Assembly: GCA_023614405.1 (NCBI GenBank)
Contig: CM042684.1
Coordinates: 474,185,650 to 474,249,649, forward strand
DNA: 64,000 nucleotides
Direction: 5' to 3'
Origin: Avena insularis
Taxonomy: Eukaryota; Streptophyta; Magnoliopsida; Poales; Poaceae
The position numbers were made by a program, and so were the translations under genes. Position 1 is the first letter of the stretch; every line of letters starts with the position of its first letter. The notes beneath the pieces were generated by a model. The model had not been told where the DNA came from and searched no databases. It saw only the letters and a program-made list of their open reading frames with translations. Below are positions 33,701 through 44,543 of this stretch, in pieces.

Positions 33701-34370
33701 AGCTAGGCGTACCTAGTGCCGACGGTGAAGGTGCGATCGTCGGAGTAGCTGGACAACGAGCGTGAGGCAGCGCCACTAGTGTTCGAATCAAGGATCTAGG
33801 GCAATTTGCTCTTTGAGGTAGCAGGCTCTACTCCTCCTCCTCGTGGCGGCAAGCGGCAGCAGGAGGCCACTTCACAGGAGGAGAGGCACAGGGGGAGAAG
33901 GGGAGAGGGGGAAGGGGAAAGGGGGAAAGGGAAGGGGGAGGGGCGGCTCACCTGTGGATGGCAGACTCAAAGGCGTGCAGATGGTGGACTCAATGGTGTT
34001 CTCGATGGTGACGGATCACGTGTGACACTGCTGAATCGCGAGCGCGGTGGTTGCAAGGGAGGACGACAATGACTTGTTGAATCACGAATATGCGCGCTAC
34101 TGGCAGCGGGCCAGGCCTGGCTCTTGGCTCCTAGACGACAGATGGTGGCGCCTGGCTCCTGGCTCCGCAAGAAGACTGCTGGACGGCGTGGTGCCTGGCT
34201 CCTGGCTCCTGCGGACGGTGATGCGAGGTCATCAAAGGGGGAGGGGGAGGGGAAAGGGGAAGGAGGAGGCGGCTCACGACGGCGTGGACTTGACAGCAAC
34301 AGCAGAGGGGGATCGACGGTGTGGACTCGACGGTGGCAACAGAGGGGAACGAAGGAGACTATGCGAACGA
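33700..34370. other. GC-rich, low-complexity CACTA interval
   Basis: Contains a purine run (GGGGGAGAAGGGGAGAGGGG region, 33890-33945) and repeated GCCTGGCTCCTGGCTCC (34110-34210). Frames on both strands are open only because of composition. It could be a CpG-rich promoter or first-exon region for the minus-strand TNPA-like gene. Confidence 0.4.
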
Positions 34371-34546
34371 ACTATCTGACGAACTGAACATGATCGACAT
34401 CTTATCCAGAGATTATGCGAGACGCATCCTGGTAATATGCAACTCGTATAATAACTTATGCGAGTCGCATATTATTATATGCACCTCCTATAGTCTTGCA
34501 CCTATATTCAAAAGGAACAGAGCGCCTGCTGTTTCACAAAATACTT

Positions 34547-34615
34547 GGTAGCCCAGTGGCTACACACTCCACCCTTTCTTCCCAGGCATCCCAGGTTCGA
34601 TTCCTGGGAGCCACC
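34547..34615 (+). ncRNA. tRNA-like (SINE-type) pol III promoter segment 1
   Basis: A-box TAGCCCAGTGG (34549-34559) and a perfect B-box GGTTCGATTCC (34594-34604) with a CCCAGG..CCTGGG T-arm stem. The spacing is as in tRNA genes. The segment is followed by a T-run (CCTTTTTTC, about 34615), a pol III stop. No complete cloverleaf is evident, so it is a tRNA-derived remnant and not a functional tRNA gene. Confidence 0.45.
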
Positions 34616-34922
34616 CTTTTTTCGATCTAAGAAATAAATACATATGAACTATTAAAAAATAAAAATAGTCTAAAATTAATGTGAACTATTAAAAATAGTG
34701 TAAATATTTTAAATATCCAAAAAATTGACTAATTGGAAAAAAAACTGAATGTTTGACTGTCTGAATCGATAGAGATGGGAGTCGCATTATGCGAGTTGCA
34801 TTCAGAAACATGCGCCTCCAGTATAGTGTTATGCGAGGCGCATTTTTGTATGATGCGTCTCCTATATTGTTTTCCACTACACTCAAAAAGAAGTGCCACA
34901 TAGATGCTAAGAGCAAACACTT

Positions 34923-35000
34923 ATTATCCTAGTGGCTAGCCACCCAGTCCAAATCCCTCCAAACTCTGGCCACCTAGGTTCAAATCTTGTGGTGTCCACA
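34923..35000 (+). ncRNA. tRNA-like (SINE-type) pol III promoter segment 2
   Basis: A-box-like TATCCTAGTGG (34925-34935) and a degenerate B-box GGTTCAAATCT (34977-34987) at spacing similar to segment 1, followed by ATTTTTTT (about 35000). A decayed homologue of segment 1. Confidence 0.35.
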
Positions 35001-35249
35001 ATTTTTTTGTATTTTTTTAAAAAGACATTTTAATTGTTAAATCATTTTCAAACATTAATATAAACTACAAAATATATTTTAGTACTTTAAATATCAGATT
35101 ACCATATAGCTTATATATAATTGTGTCGATACATAATGTTCCATCCAACAATTAGCATACGAAAGAGATAACTAAGAATGTGTCGATACATATATAATAA
35201 TTCCACACACGTGCGCATGGCACATCGTGCTTCGTCAGAGCTAGTTATT

Positions 35250-38200
35250 AGTGTTTCTTATTGACAATTATCTTCTTGCCCTTATTTGTCGTGGTTGAAT
35301 AGGTTAGGTTCGGAACGTCTTCACTTTTTCTTTTGAACATGAGTCCTTTCTTAGGTAGGCTTGTGGGGTATATTGCTTGGTCGCCGTATCCGTCTTCCAT
35401 CTTCGGGTTGTCGTACTGGTCAAAGTCTTTCTCGTTGGCGACTCCATCCATTCCGATATGTTCCTTTTGCCTCTCCTGATGACAACCCGGCTAGGATTTG
35501 ACGGGTCGGTAATGTAGAAGCATTGGTCGACTTTACTAGCCAAAACCCATGGCTCATTTCTCATGGGTACGTTCGTGCAGGTGGTCTTTGACTTTGGAGG
35601 TATAACCATGGTGGTGAAATAGCGGTCTTATTTTTTGATGCTCTTGGCCCACCTGACACGGAACATCGGCACCTTCTCTGTAACGTAGTCGAGCTCTCAT
35701 ATCTCCTCGATCCTTCCATAGTATCTTTCCGGGATGTCATCGGTGTAGAATATTCCTGTTACCCCTGAGTTCTGGTAATCACAGTTATTGTCCTTCTCCT
35801 CGGTGTAGAACATGTATCCATTGATATTGTATGCCTAATAGGTCATCAGGTTGTGCCATGGGCCATGTGACAACGAGAATATGAGTTTATCGTCCTCCGA
35901 AGACTCGCCCTGTGGTGGACTATCGAGAACCTTCTTCCTAAACCACTGCATGAAACCAAAGTTGTGCTCTTTGATTACATCTTCCTCCATCCTCACCAGG
36001 CCGCGGTCATCGTATTTCTTCTTGATAATTTTTTGTGCTCATGTATATATAGATCGACCACCTGCAGGTGTTGTAGTGCAACCAGGTTTGCTCTTTCAAA
36101 GTCCTTGGTTCGCTCCTCAAAGTCGACATGCTTTGTGCGCTGACCCTCGTGGTGACTCCATCCAGCGAGCCTCCCAAGGTGCTTGTTGAATGGCAGAACG
36201 ATAGGGGTCTCGGTTTGTAAAAAAATCGAGCAGAAATAGATGCGCTCTTCGGACAGGAAGCCGTTTGCTATGCTTCCATCTGTATGGGACCTGTTACGAA
36301 CGTATCCCTTGATGTGTCTATTCATCCTTTCGAACGGCATCATGCTTCGTGGAAACAGAGGCCCGAGTTGGACGATATCCTCCACAACATGGAGCATCAG
36401 ATGAAGCATGACATTGAAGAATGCGGGAGGGAAGTAGATCTCGAGCTCGCATATTATCACCATGATCTCCTCCTATAGCCTCGTGAGCTGCTTAATGCAT
36501 ATCGACTTCCTAGAGATAACATCGAAAAAGTTGTAGAGGCCAAACAACGTTTCACAGACGTTCTTGTCCATTATCCCTCGGATCGCAACCGGAAGTACCT
36601 GTGTCATCAGCACGGCGACATCATGAGACTTCATCCTGCTGAAGCGCTGCTTCGCCTCATCTAGACATCTGCTTATCTTCCTCGAGTAGCCGTTCGGAAA
36701 TTGGACTCCGAGGAGGCACTTCATAAATTGTGTGGCCTCCGCATTGCTTAGAGTGAAGCACATGGCCTTGAGCTTAACTTTGGCCTTCTTGACCTTTTTT
36801 CCCTTGAGATGATGACTATTCTGCATTTTCGTCTCCTCCTCCTCCGACTAATCATTAGCTTCATTGTCACTAGGTGGTGGTTGAAGGTCCTTCCTGATGC
36901 CCATATGCTTCAAGTCGTTCCTTGCCTTCGGCCCATCTTTGGTATTTTCGGTGTTAAGGATGGTCGCAAGCTGACTCTCCCCCACATTCTTCGTGATATG
37001 CATGAGATCAAGGCTATGAGGCATGCGGAGGAGCTTCTAGTATGGCAAGTCCCATAAAATAGACCTTGCCTTCCAAACCCTCGACAACAACTCTAGCTTC
37101 TTTTGGTTCTTTCCTAGCGCAGGGCACTCTTTCCAGTTTTTCAGCAACTCATCGATTTCTGTGCCGCTCCTCTGGTATGGCATTCCTCGGAGCTCGACTG
37201 TCCCATCGAACATATGGGACAACTTTCTCCAGGCGTGATTTTTTGGAAGCTACCTTTGAGACCCCTGGTACACGGTTTTCCCGGACCCGGGATCTTTCTG
37301 TAGCTGGTGATACGTTGTATAATCCTTGCACCTAATGCATGCAAAGAATCCTTGGATCACCTGCCCCGTGAAGTATCCGTAACTAGGATAGTCTTGCACC
37401 GTCGTGATTACCACCGCTCTCATATCAAAATATTCTTGTGCGGTGTCATCCCATGTACGGGCTCCGTCTTCCCATAGCATGGCCAACTCCTCTTTCAACG
37501 GCGTGAGATACAGATTGATGTCTGTACCGGGTTGTTTTGGCCCTTGAACTAGCATACTCAAGGTTACGTACTTCTTCTTCATGCACAACCAGGGGAGGTT
37601 GTAGATCCATACAAAAATGGGCCACGTGCTCTGTGTGCTTCTCTAGCTTTCGAATGGATTGAGTCCATTGGTGCTCACGTCTAGCCTGAGGTTCCTTGAC
37701 TCTTTCTCGAACCGTTAGTAATATTCGAGGTCCAACGCGTTCCACTGGCTATCATCTGAAGGGTGCCTCAGCATTTCCTCCTTTTCCGGATCTTCATCTT
37801 CTGGCCTCTTTCTTTTCACGTGCTAGTGCATGATCTGTGCTTCCTTAGGGTCCGCGAAATACTGCTACAGACGAGGAGTTAGAGGAAAGTACCACACCAC
37901 TTTTCTAGAAGCTTTCTTGGTCCCTCTCTTTACTCGAGAGGTCTTGCACACCGGACACATGGTCTTCTCCATGTCTTTGCCCCGATAGATGATGGAATCA
38001 TTTATGCATACGTGGTATTTCATGTGCGGTAGATCGAGAGGGCACACGACTTTCTTGGCCTCAGCAAAACTAGTCAGACATGTGTTCCCCTTGGGAAGAC
38101 GATCATGCCAGAATTCAATGTTGTCGTCGAAGCATTCATCGGTCATTTTGTGTTTCGCCTTCATCTCTAGAGACCTGAGCGTTACATTTAGACGGGTATC

Positions 38201-38764
38201 CCCGTTGTTGCATCCATCAAACAATGGAGTAACCGCGTCTTTCTCCATTTTCTCTAGCTTAGCTTTCTCTCTAGCAGCGGCTCTAGCATTACTCGTCTTC
38301 CTGAGAAGTAGCTCTTGGTAATGAGGGTCTCGCAACCAACTCGAATCATGCCCGACACCTTGATCTTCATGTTCCTACCCAGCGCCACCTTTATTATCTT
38401 CATGTTCATGCCTAGCACCATCTGCTTGATCTTCATCATGTTCATGCCTACCGCCACCTTGATCTTCATGATCACCTGCCCCACCAGCATCTTGATCTTC
38501 ATCTTCACCATTATTGACATCCTCATCATCATCTACGTCATCATGTATCCACCGAGTGTAGCCATCCATGAAACCTCATCGGAGCAGGTGAAACTCCAGC
38601 ATTCCGCAATCATGCTTTATCAAATACATTAGTTTGCAGTCGCGACACGGACATCTTATCTTCGTCATGTTTGTCCATGCCATGTCGTCCCTCGCGCATC
38701 TCATCCACCTATCCACGAGGGGTGTGCTTAGTGGTCGGACCATAGTCGCCTGCGAGGTATACAA
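35250..38764 (-). pseudogene. CACTA TNP2-family transposase, broken
   Basis: Minus strand from about 38764. The transposase-associated domain has IRCPCRDCK and HLLRGFMDGYTRWIHDD across a frameshift (38.7-38.5 kb). After a low-complexity D/E/H-rich part, the TNP2 start is LPHMKYHVCINDSIIYRG and CPVCKTSR (38.05-37.9 kb). Then come SRNLRLDVSTNGLNPF across stops (37.7 kb) and PGTDINLYLTPLKEEL with DYPSYGYFTGQVIQG (37.5-37.37 kb). A DUF4218-like region has LEIYFPPAFFNVM and PFERMNRHIKGYVRN (36.45-36.28 kb), and a DUF4216-like region has VDQCFYITDPSN (35.55 kb). The family cuts at CACTA ends. Many stops and frameshifts show that this gene is dead. Confidence 0.88.
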
Positions 38765-38863
38765 AGAGCAAAATAATAATTAGAGCATGAACGTTGAGAT
38801 CGCCAAAAAATCGGCATGACCTCCGCTAAAAAAAGGACATCCACTGGGTGGCAGAAATTCACC

Positions 38864-38945
38864 GGAACAGAAATGAATCGACATTCCGGTGAAACATTGG
38901 CAACCCAAAATGAAATCCCTGCACAAAACAAAGAAAGCACACAAC
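38864..38945 (-). promoter_or_regulatory. Leader segment shared by both CACTA genes (copy upstream of transposase)
   Basis: The minus strand contains TTTTGTGCAGG, GCCAATGTTTCACCGGAATG and TCGATTCATTTCTGTTCCGG, closely matching 32253-32335. It lies 100-180 bp upstream of the transposase start at 38764. Confidence 0.6.
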
Positions 38946-39249
38946 ACAATCTAGTTGGTGTCGCCGACAACGCGCATACATGCAACAACGCCTTCATGCT
39001 TCCTCCAATGACAACTAGGAGTACGAGAGCCGGAGGAGAAGTAAAGTGAGATCCTGTAGATCTAGAAGTGCAATATCACTTACATATGCATGTCAACCAA
39101 AAGAGGTTTGGCAAGCTTCTATGGTGAAACAATGGAGAAAAATAAGGTGGGGAGGAGGAGGGGGCGACCAGATCTTTCTCTGTGTGGAGGAGAAAACAAG
39201 TGAGTGGGGTGTAGGTGCATGTGCATGTGCCAAAAAAGTGAAAAAGGTG

Positions 39250-39709
39250 GCGAGATTACTCGAGGCGCATCCCACGTAGTATGTGCCTTGTGTACATAGA
39301 ATACATGACTGTCTAGCGCCTACGCCCCCCCGGGCCCACATTACTTACTCGAGGTGCATCTCACAGTGATGCGCCTCTAATATTGAAAACTACTAGAGGC
39401 GCATATCAGCTAGTGCGCCTCCTATATATTGTCGCACATACCACCATTGGGCCTACCCACTTTACTCGAGGCGCGTCTGCCCCTTATGCGCCTCAAGTAG
39501 TTAAACTACTCGAGGCACATATCAAGCAGATGCGCCTCGGGTAGGGGGCAGCCAGATCTGGTCTATACATACAATATAGGAGACACATCCCTCAAGAATA
39601 CGCCTCTAGTTTTAGACTATAGGAGTCACACCATTTAGGAATGCGCCTTGTATATTTAGTGGAGGCGCATATTTGAGGGATGCTCCTCCTATAAGCATGT
39701 CTCCTACAG
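39250..39709. repeat. CACTA subterminal repeats, right end
   Basis: GAGGCGCAT/ATGCGCCTC motifs repeat about every 20-50 bp in both orientations (for example 39260, 39345, 39370, 39396, 39415, 39490, 39530, 39663), mirroring the left end. They lie just outside the start of the transposase gene and probably combine binding-site and promoter functions. Confidence 0.85.
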
Positions 39710-39853
39710 GCTTTTCCCTAGTAGTGAATGGTTTGCACATCAGCCAACTACCTGGTTCTAGCTCCATTGCTTCCTAGTTTAGAGTGTCTTGTAGAGTTTA
39801 AACTAACATTTGATGTGGTGGGTCCACTGCCACCATTTTTTCATGTGTCCATC

Positions 39854-41219
39854 TGATGTCTACGCACGCTTTTATTCTTGTAGACAGTGTTGGGCCTCCA
39901 AGTGCAGAGGTTTGTAGAACAACAACAAGTTTCCCTTAAGTGGATCACCCAAGGTTTATCGAACTCAGGGAGGAAGTGGTCAAAGGTATCCCTCTCAAGC
40001 AACCCTGCAATCAAGATACAAGAAGTCTCTTGTATCCCCAACACACCCAATACACTTGTCAGGTGTATAGGTGCACTAGTTCGGCAAAGAGATAGTGAAA
40101 TACAAGTAATATGGATGATTATAAGTGGTAATTGCAATCCGAAATAAGAGTGGCAGCAAACAAACATGTAACAAAACTAATTGTAAACGATATTTCAATG
40201 CTTAGAAACAAGTCCTAGGGATCATACTTTCACTAGTGGACACTCTCATATAAATATCTCCTCTTCATTATTCTACCCTGAACTACTCTCCGGTTGGACG
40301 ATGTAGGGCTATAACAGCACACCTTAAAGTTCGCATTACCCATCTAGATAACCCCTCATTGTCACCTTGAGCGCTAGATGGTTCCAACAAACACCACAAT
40401 CTCATAGAGACATCCAACTCAAATTATACTCATGATAAGTATTTATGTAATCTTAGCCAAAGTGCCACATAGTGTGCACACTGTCAACTTCACACACGTG
40501 GGGATAAGCAGAGAGATTCATTAAAGCACTTGAGTAACAGAATAGATCTATAGATTACAAAGCTCATGATCTCAATAAGATCATGCATAGAGAGAGATGA
40601 ACACATAGCTACCGGTAGAGCCCTTAGCCTCAAGAGAGAACTACTCTCTCCTCATCATGGGAGTCAGCAACGGTGATGGAGATGGCGGTGGAGTCGATGG
40701 AGATGGATCCGAGGGCACTTCCCCGTCCCGGCAGGGTGCCGGAACAGAGACTTCTGTCCCTCGAATCTCCTCTTCGGTGGCGGCAGCGCTGTGGAACTTT
40801 TCATGGAAATCTGATATGGTCTTTAGGGTTTTTGTCCCGGGAGGAATATATAGGCGAAGGGGCAAGGTCGGTGGAGGCCTGAGGGGGCCACACCACCACC
40901 TGGCGCAGCCTGGCCTGGCCCGTGCCACCAGGTGGTGTGGCCAGCCCTGGCCCTCCTCCGTCTCTGCTTTGGACTCCGTCTTCATGTCGGGAAAATAGGA
41001 GGTTTGTCTTTCATTTCGTCCAATTCCGAGAATATGTATTTTCGAGCTTTTCTGAAACCAAAAACAACAGAAAACAGGCAACTGGCACTATGGCATCTTG
41101 TTAATAGGTTAGTTCCAGAAAATGCATAAAAGTATCTCAAAATGTAGACAAAACATAAGATAGTTGATATAACACAAGCATAGAACATCAAAAATTATAG
41201 ATACGTTTACGACGTATCA
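39854..41219 (-). mobile_element. Solo Ty3-gypsy LTR, reverse orientation (TSD CCATC)
   Basis: 1366 bp, with TGATGTCTACGCACGC at the left end and GACGTATCA at the right (TGAT...ATCA ends). CCATC lies at 39849-39853 and 41220-41224. The minus strand has a CCTATATATTCC TATA box near 40850. No internal region or second LTR is present, so the internal part was removed by LTR-LTR recombination. It lies in the LINE ORF1 remnant and resembles the partial LTR at 18650-19584 in the CAC(C)TGGC...GGCC block and the TGATACGTC start. Confidence 0.92.
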
Positions 41220-41870
41220 CCATCCCTTAAGGATTTCCATTCCCACTGCCATTTGCACTTGATCTTCCTCCACCATTTGGTCCAGAGTTGGTTACCAGAG
41301 CCTATGGAAGTGCCTGGGTACTCATGTTCCACTAAGAAACACAGCTGGAAGAGTTTACCCTTGAAATTAAACAGCCTCCTAGAGGGATTTTTATGTGGAT
41401 CCCCATAGTCAATCTTGACTCTAACCTCTTTAGCACAATTTCTAAACACACTCTGCCAGTCTACAAATCTTAGGATCCCACACACATACACTCCTTGATC
41501 AATGATGTTCGATTCACACCATGGGGGAAGCATCCCTTTGATAAACAACCATGTACTCACCAATGTTTCCATTGGTTCTGGGTCATCTTCCCAAGCTTCT
41601 ACCCTAAGTTTGCACCCTTCTTTAGCCAAGCCAAACCTAGGATATCCAATAACTTGCTCCACTTGAATGTGTGGAGGGAACTTTACAAGGAATGACCAAT
41701 CTCCCAACTCCCTTATCTATCATGGCCAATTGGTCTTGTAAATGTTAGAGAATTCACTAGCTAGTTCCTCCTTTGTAATAATCCCTTCTTCCATAGAAAC
41801 TACACAACGGTTTTTTGAAGCAATTGGCTCAACAATGGTGCCAAGCATCTCAATGTAATAGAATCCTAAC
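41220..41870 (-). pseudogene. LINE ORF1, 5' part with DUF4283-like domain
   Basis: A minus-strand frame from about 41.78 kb reads EEGIITKEELASEFSNIYK, then after two stops GDWSFLVKFPPHIQVEQV, FIKGMLPPWCES, CGILRFVDWQSVF, and RLFNFKGKLFQLCFLVE. The order and the FLVKFPP / VRVKIDYGDP segments resemble the DUF4283 domain common in plant LINE ORF1 and zinc-knuckle proteins. It is cut at 41871 by a gypsy LTR and at 41220 by a solo LTR. The residue downstream piece is 39727-39853. Confidence 0.65.
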
Positions 41871-42854
41871 TGATGAGTCCATTTTAAGCATATTTATCTT
41901 ATATTTTTGCATAAGTAGAGTTAGGATTTTGGTATTTTACGGTGCTCGCATGCACCTTTTATCCTTGTTTCAACATGATCTCAAATTAATTAGTATTTTG
42001 TGAATATATGAACTGGGTTGTCATGTTATGCAATAATATGATATTTCTAAGTGATAAATGTCATTTAAATGATTTTCCACGTGCCTGGGATAAGAGAGGG
42101 CGTGAGGGGAAGCTACAACAAGCTTAACAACCTACAGTGTGGGCTGAGCTTTTCCATACCGCCCGCCCATGCTGCCTGCCAGGGCATCCACCTCGTCAAA
42201 TACTCTCACCATGTGAAGATGGATTTGAGGTACGACATACACAAACACCTCCAACCAAAAAACACCACGCCAGGAAGGAGTCTGGAGGATGAACTTAGAG
42301 AAGGGAAAATCCTTGTTGCTACATGGATCATCGGAAGACAACGCATCATCCCCCTCATCATCAACCGATGCATCTCCATCATCACCATTATCCCCTCTCT
42401 CATCCATTTAGATCTTGTTGTAATTCCAAATACAATTGTGGTTTTGCACTTGATTTTACCTTTATACTTTCAATCCATCCATATGAATATGATGATGTTG
42501 TTGATTGCTTCCTTGTGTGAATAGTTCCCTTTGTTCTTGGGGAGATGGAGAAACCCTAGCATTATTATGAAATGAAATAAAGATGATCTATAACTTTGGC
42601 CTTTGATCTTTACTTGATCTATTATATTGTGTTAGATATCTATCTTTAGATGGTATGTGAAGTCAACCACGTAACATTTTCCTTCGGGACTAAAGAGAGG
42701 AAATACCCTTTCGATGTTCATGGGAATATATTTGGTGCTACTTTTAGACTACAAGCATCGGCTTATAATCTACACGGTCATAGGGGGTAAAAGAGAGATT
42801 CACTAAGTTTATAACGATATCCATGGGGAAACCCTTAATTTTGATGGTATGTAT

Positions 42855-44543
42855 TGTTGGGTTCGCAGCATAGAAAAAAAAATTCCTACGATGGGAATTA
42901 TACGCCAAGATCTATCTACTAGATACAAGCGACGGGTGGATATACATCCATAGAGAACTTACCCTCGAAGACAACAAAGCTTTGTTAACGAGTTGGAACT
43001 CGTGGATAATGTAGTCGTACACTTGCCGATCTCAAGATCGTGATGAAGTCCAGCAGGTCCGGCTCCAGCACGTCCATCAGATCCAGCTCCAGCAAGTCCA
43101 GCACCACCAAGTCCAGCACCGCAAAGCAGCGGTGTATCCGTGATTGCACACACGTCCGGTACCCCGACAACCTCCGTCCTTCGCTCTAACAAAGCAGCGG
43201 AAGCAGCAACTTCTTTCCAGATAAAGCCACCGGGAACATGTATCTCGCTAATCCGAGACCATGGGGAATAACTAGAGGGGGAGAGAGATCCTTCACGAGG
43301 AGGTGTGGTTTGTGAGGAGGAGAGGGGGGCTTTTATAGGGGAGAGGGGGGCACCCAAGGGCCATGGCATGGCAGCCATGGTGGTGCCCCCACCTCTTCCA
43401 CATTCATGTGGGTGGAACTCCCACTCCCATAAAAAAACCTCCACTCACACATGCATTAAATTTCCACCAAATTTAATGCAAGCTCTCATTAAATAAAACT
43501 ATTTTATTTATTTTATTCAGAATTTTGTCAAATACATTAATTAACAAACATTCACATAAAACCCCTGCAACATTTCAATATCACATGTAGAACCAGTTTC
43601 TGCAATTTCACCCGAAACAATTCTGGTTTCCATCGAAATGATTCCAACGCTTTCTTAAATCTTTATCTGAAACATATTTGCTCCAAATGGTGTCGGTATC
43701 CCTTAAGTGTGTCACCCTACAGTTCATGAATAATGCAGACATGATCGAGACCCCTCTCCGATTAATAATCAGCAGCGGGACTTGGAGATCCATACTGACT
43801 CCCACATATTCAACGATGACACTTGTGATCGTGTGAACCTTTAAAGTTGTAACTAAATCCCTTTGTCTCGCGATATATTACATGTTCGAGATTCGATCAT
43901 CGGTATCCAAATACCTAGTTTGATCTTGTTACCGACATGCACTCTTTTCTCGTTCCCGTGATATAACATTCTAGTGATCACATCACTTGCTTGCAAGCTA
44001 TTTCAAGGTGATATCACCGAGAGGGCCCAGAGTATATCTATCCGTCATCTGGATGGAAAAATCCCACTCTTGATCCATGAGCCTCAACATAACACCTTCG
44101 TAGCACTGAACCCACCTTTATAGTCACCCTGTTATGGTGTGACGTTTGATGTTATCAAGATACTCTTCCGGTGTTAGCAATTAACATGATCTCATGGTCT
44201 AAGGATTAAGATTACTCCATATGATGTTATAGCAATATAAACATAATGACTTTGACCGTAATGCTATACTTCGGATGAATGTTCATCACATCATTCCACC
44301 AATGTTGTGACCTCATTATTAACAGCATCCAATGTCCATGATCAGGAAACCTTGACCATCCTGTTAATCAACGAGCTAGTTTATATGAGAGGCATTACTA
44401 GGAACTTTGTATTTTGTTTATTAAACACACATGTATTAACGTTTCCAATTAATACAATTATAGCATGCAAAATAAACATTTATCATAAACATGGAATAAG
44501 ATAATAACCACTTTATTATTGCCTCTCGGGCATATTCCCTTCA
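42855..44543 (-). repeat. Reverse copia outer 3' LTR (L3)
   Basis: 1689 bp. The minus strand begins TGAAGGGAATATGCCC and ends GCGAACCCAACA. Same family as LTR1-3 at 20-31 kb but a diverged subfamily (GGGAATATGCCCGAGAGG versus GGAAATATGCCCTGAGAGG). Confidence 0.9.

Larger units (their letters stand above)
34370..35090. repeat. Duplicated internal block: GCGCAT motifs, tRNA-like segment, AT-rich tail
   Basis: Two successive blocks (about 34370-34740 and 34780-35090) share the order: TATGCGAGTCGCATA-type motifs and GCGCCTCC, an AAAAGGAACAG / AAAAAGAAGTG stretch, a tRNA-like pol III promoter, then an AT-rich tail with TAAAAATAG / AAACTACAAAA. It is an internal copy of subterminal-type sequence lying between the two main CACTA genes. 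Confidence 0.6.
15302..39726 (-). mobile_element. CACTA (En/Spm-type) DNA transposon, 24.4 kb with nested insertions
   Basis: Ends CACTACTAGGGAAAAGC (15302-15318) and its exact inverse (39710-39726) are flanked by AAT on both sides (15299-15301 and 39727-39729), the 3-bp duplication typical of CACTA elements. Subterminal arrays of GAGGCGCATA/TATGCGCCTC lie at both ends. Genes run on the minus strand: TNP2 transposase (38764-35250), a TNPA/Ptta-like protein (32143-18186) and a small viroplasmin-domain protein (16141-15911). The transcriptional 5' end is therefore at 39726. Subtracting the copia element (11.2 kb) and the partial LTR leaves about 12-13 kb. All three genes are broken, so this copy cannot move by itself. 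It inserted into a LINE ORF1. Confidence 0.95.
10660..41870 (-). mobile_element. L1-type LINE, minus strand, interrupted twice and truncated
   Basis: LINE material covers 10660-15301, 39727-39853 and 41220-41870, about 5.4 kb in all. A T-run at 10660-10668 on the plus strand is the minus-strand poly(A) end. ORF2 (endonuclease, RT, zf-RVT) and ORF1 fragments follow in the expected order. The body is split by the CACTA element (TSD AAT) and by a solo LTR (TSD CCATC). At 41870 it is cut by a gypsy LTR starting at 41871, so the true 5' end is outside the window. The order LINE first, then the CACTA element, solo LTR and gypsy element, follows from nesting. The many stops indicate an old, dead copy. 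Confidence 0.85.

Noticed and set aside
33806..34387. Several GC-rich ORFs as genes
   Set aside because: Purine and GGCTCCTGGCTCC repeats keep frames open on both strands; no homology recognised.
34547..34615. Functional tRNA gene
   Set aside because: A- and B-boxes are present but no convincing acceptor or anticodon stems; better called a tRNA-derived remnant.
41863..41867. ATCCT near 41863 as the partner of the G1 TSD (ATCCT at 51075-51079)
   Set aside because: It is 3 bp away from the LTR start at 41871, and G1's real right end is outside the window; probably coincidence.
42069..42524. ORFs in the G0 and G1 LTRs (42069-42524, 51329-51728, 51969-52567)
   Set aside because: They lie wholly inside LTRs between matched LTR landmarks and have no domain or codon bias.
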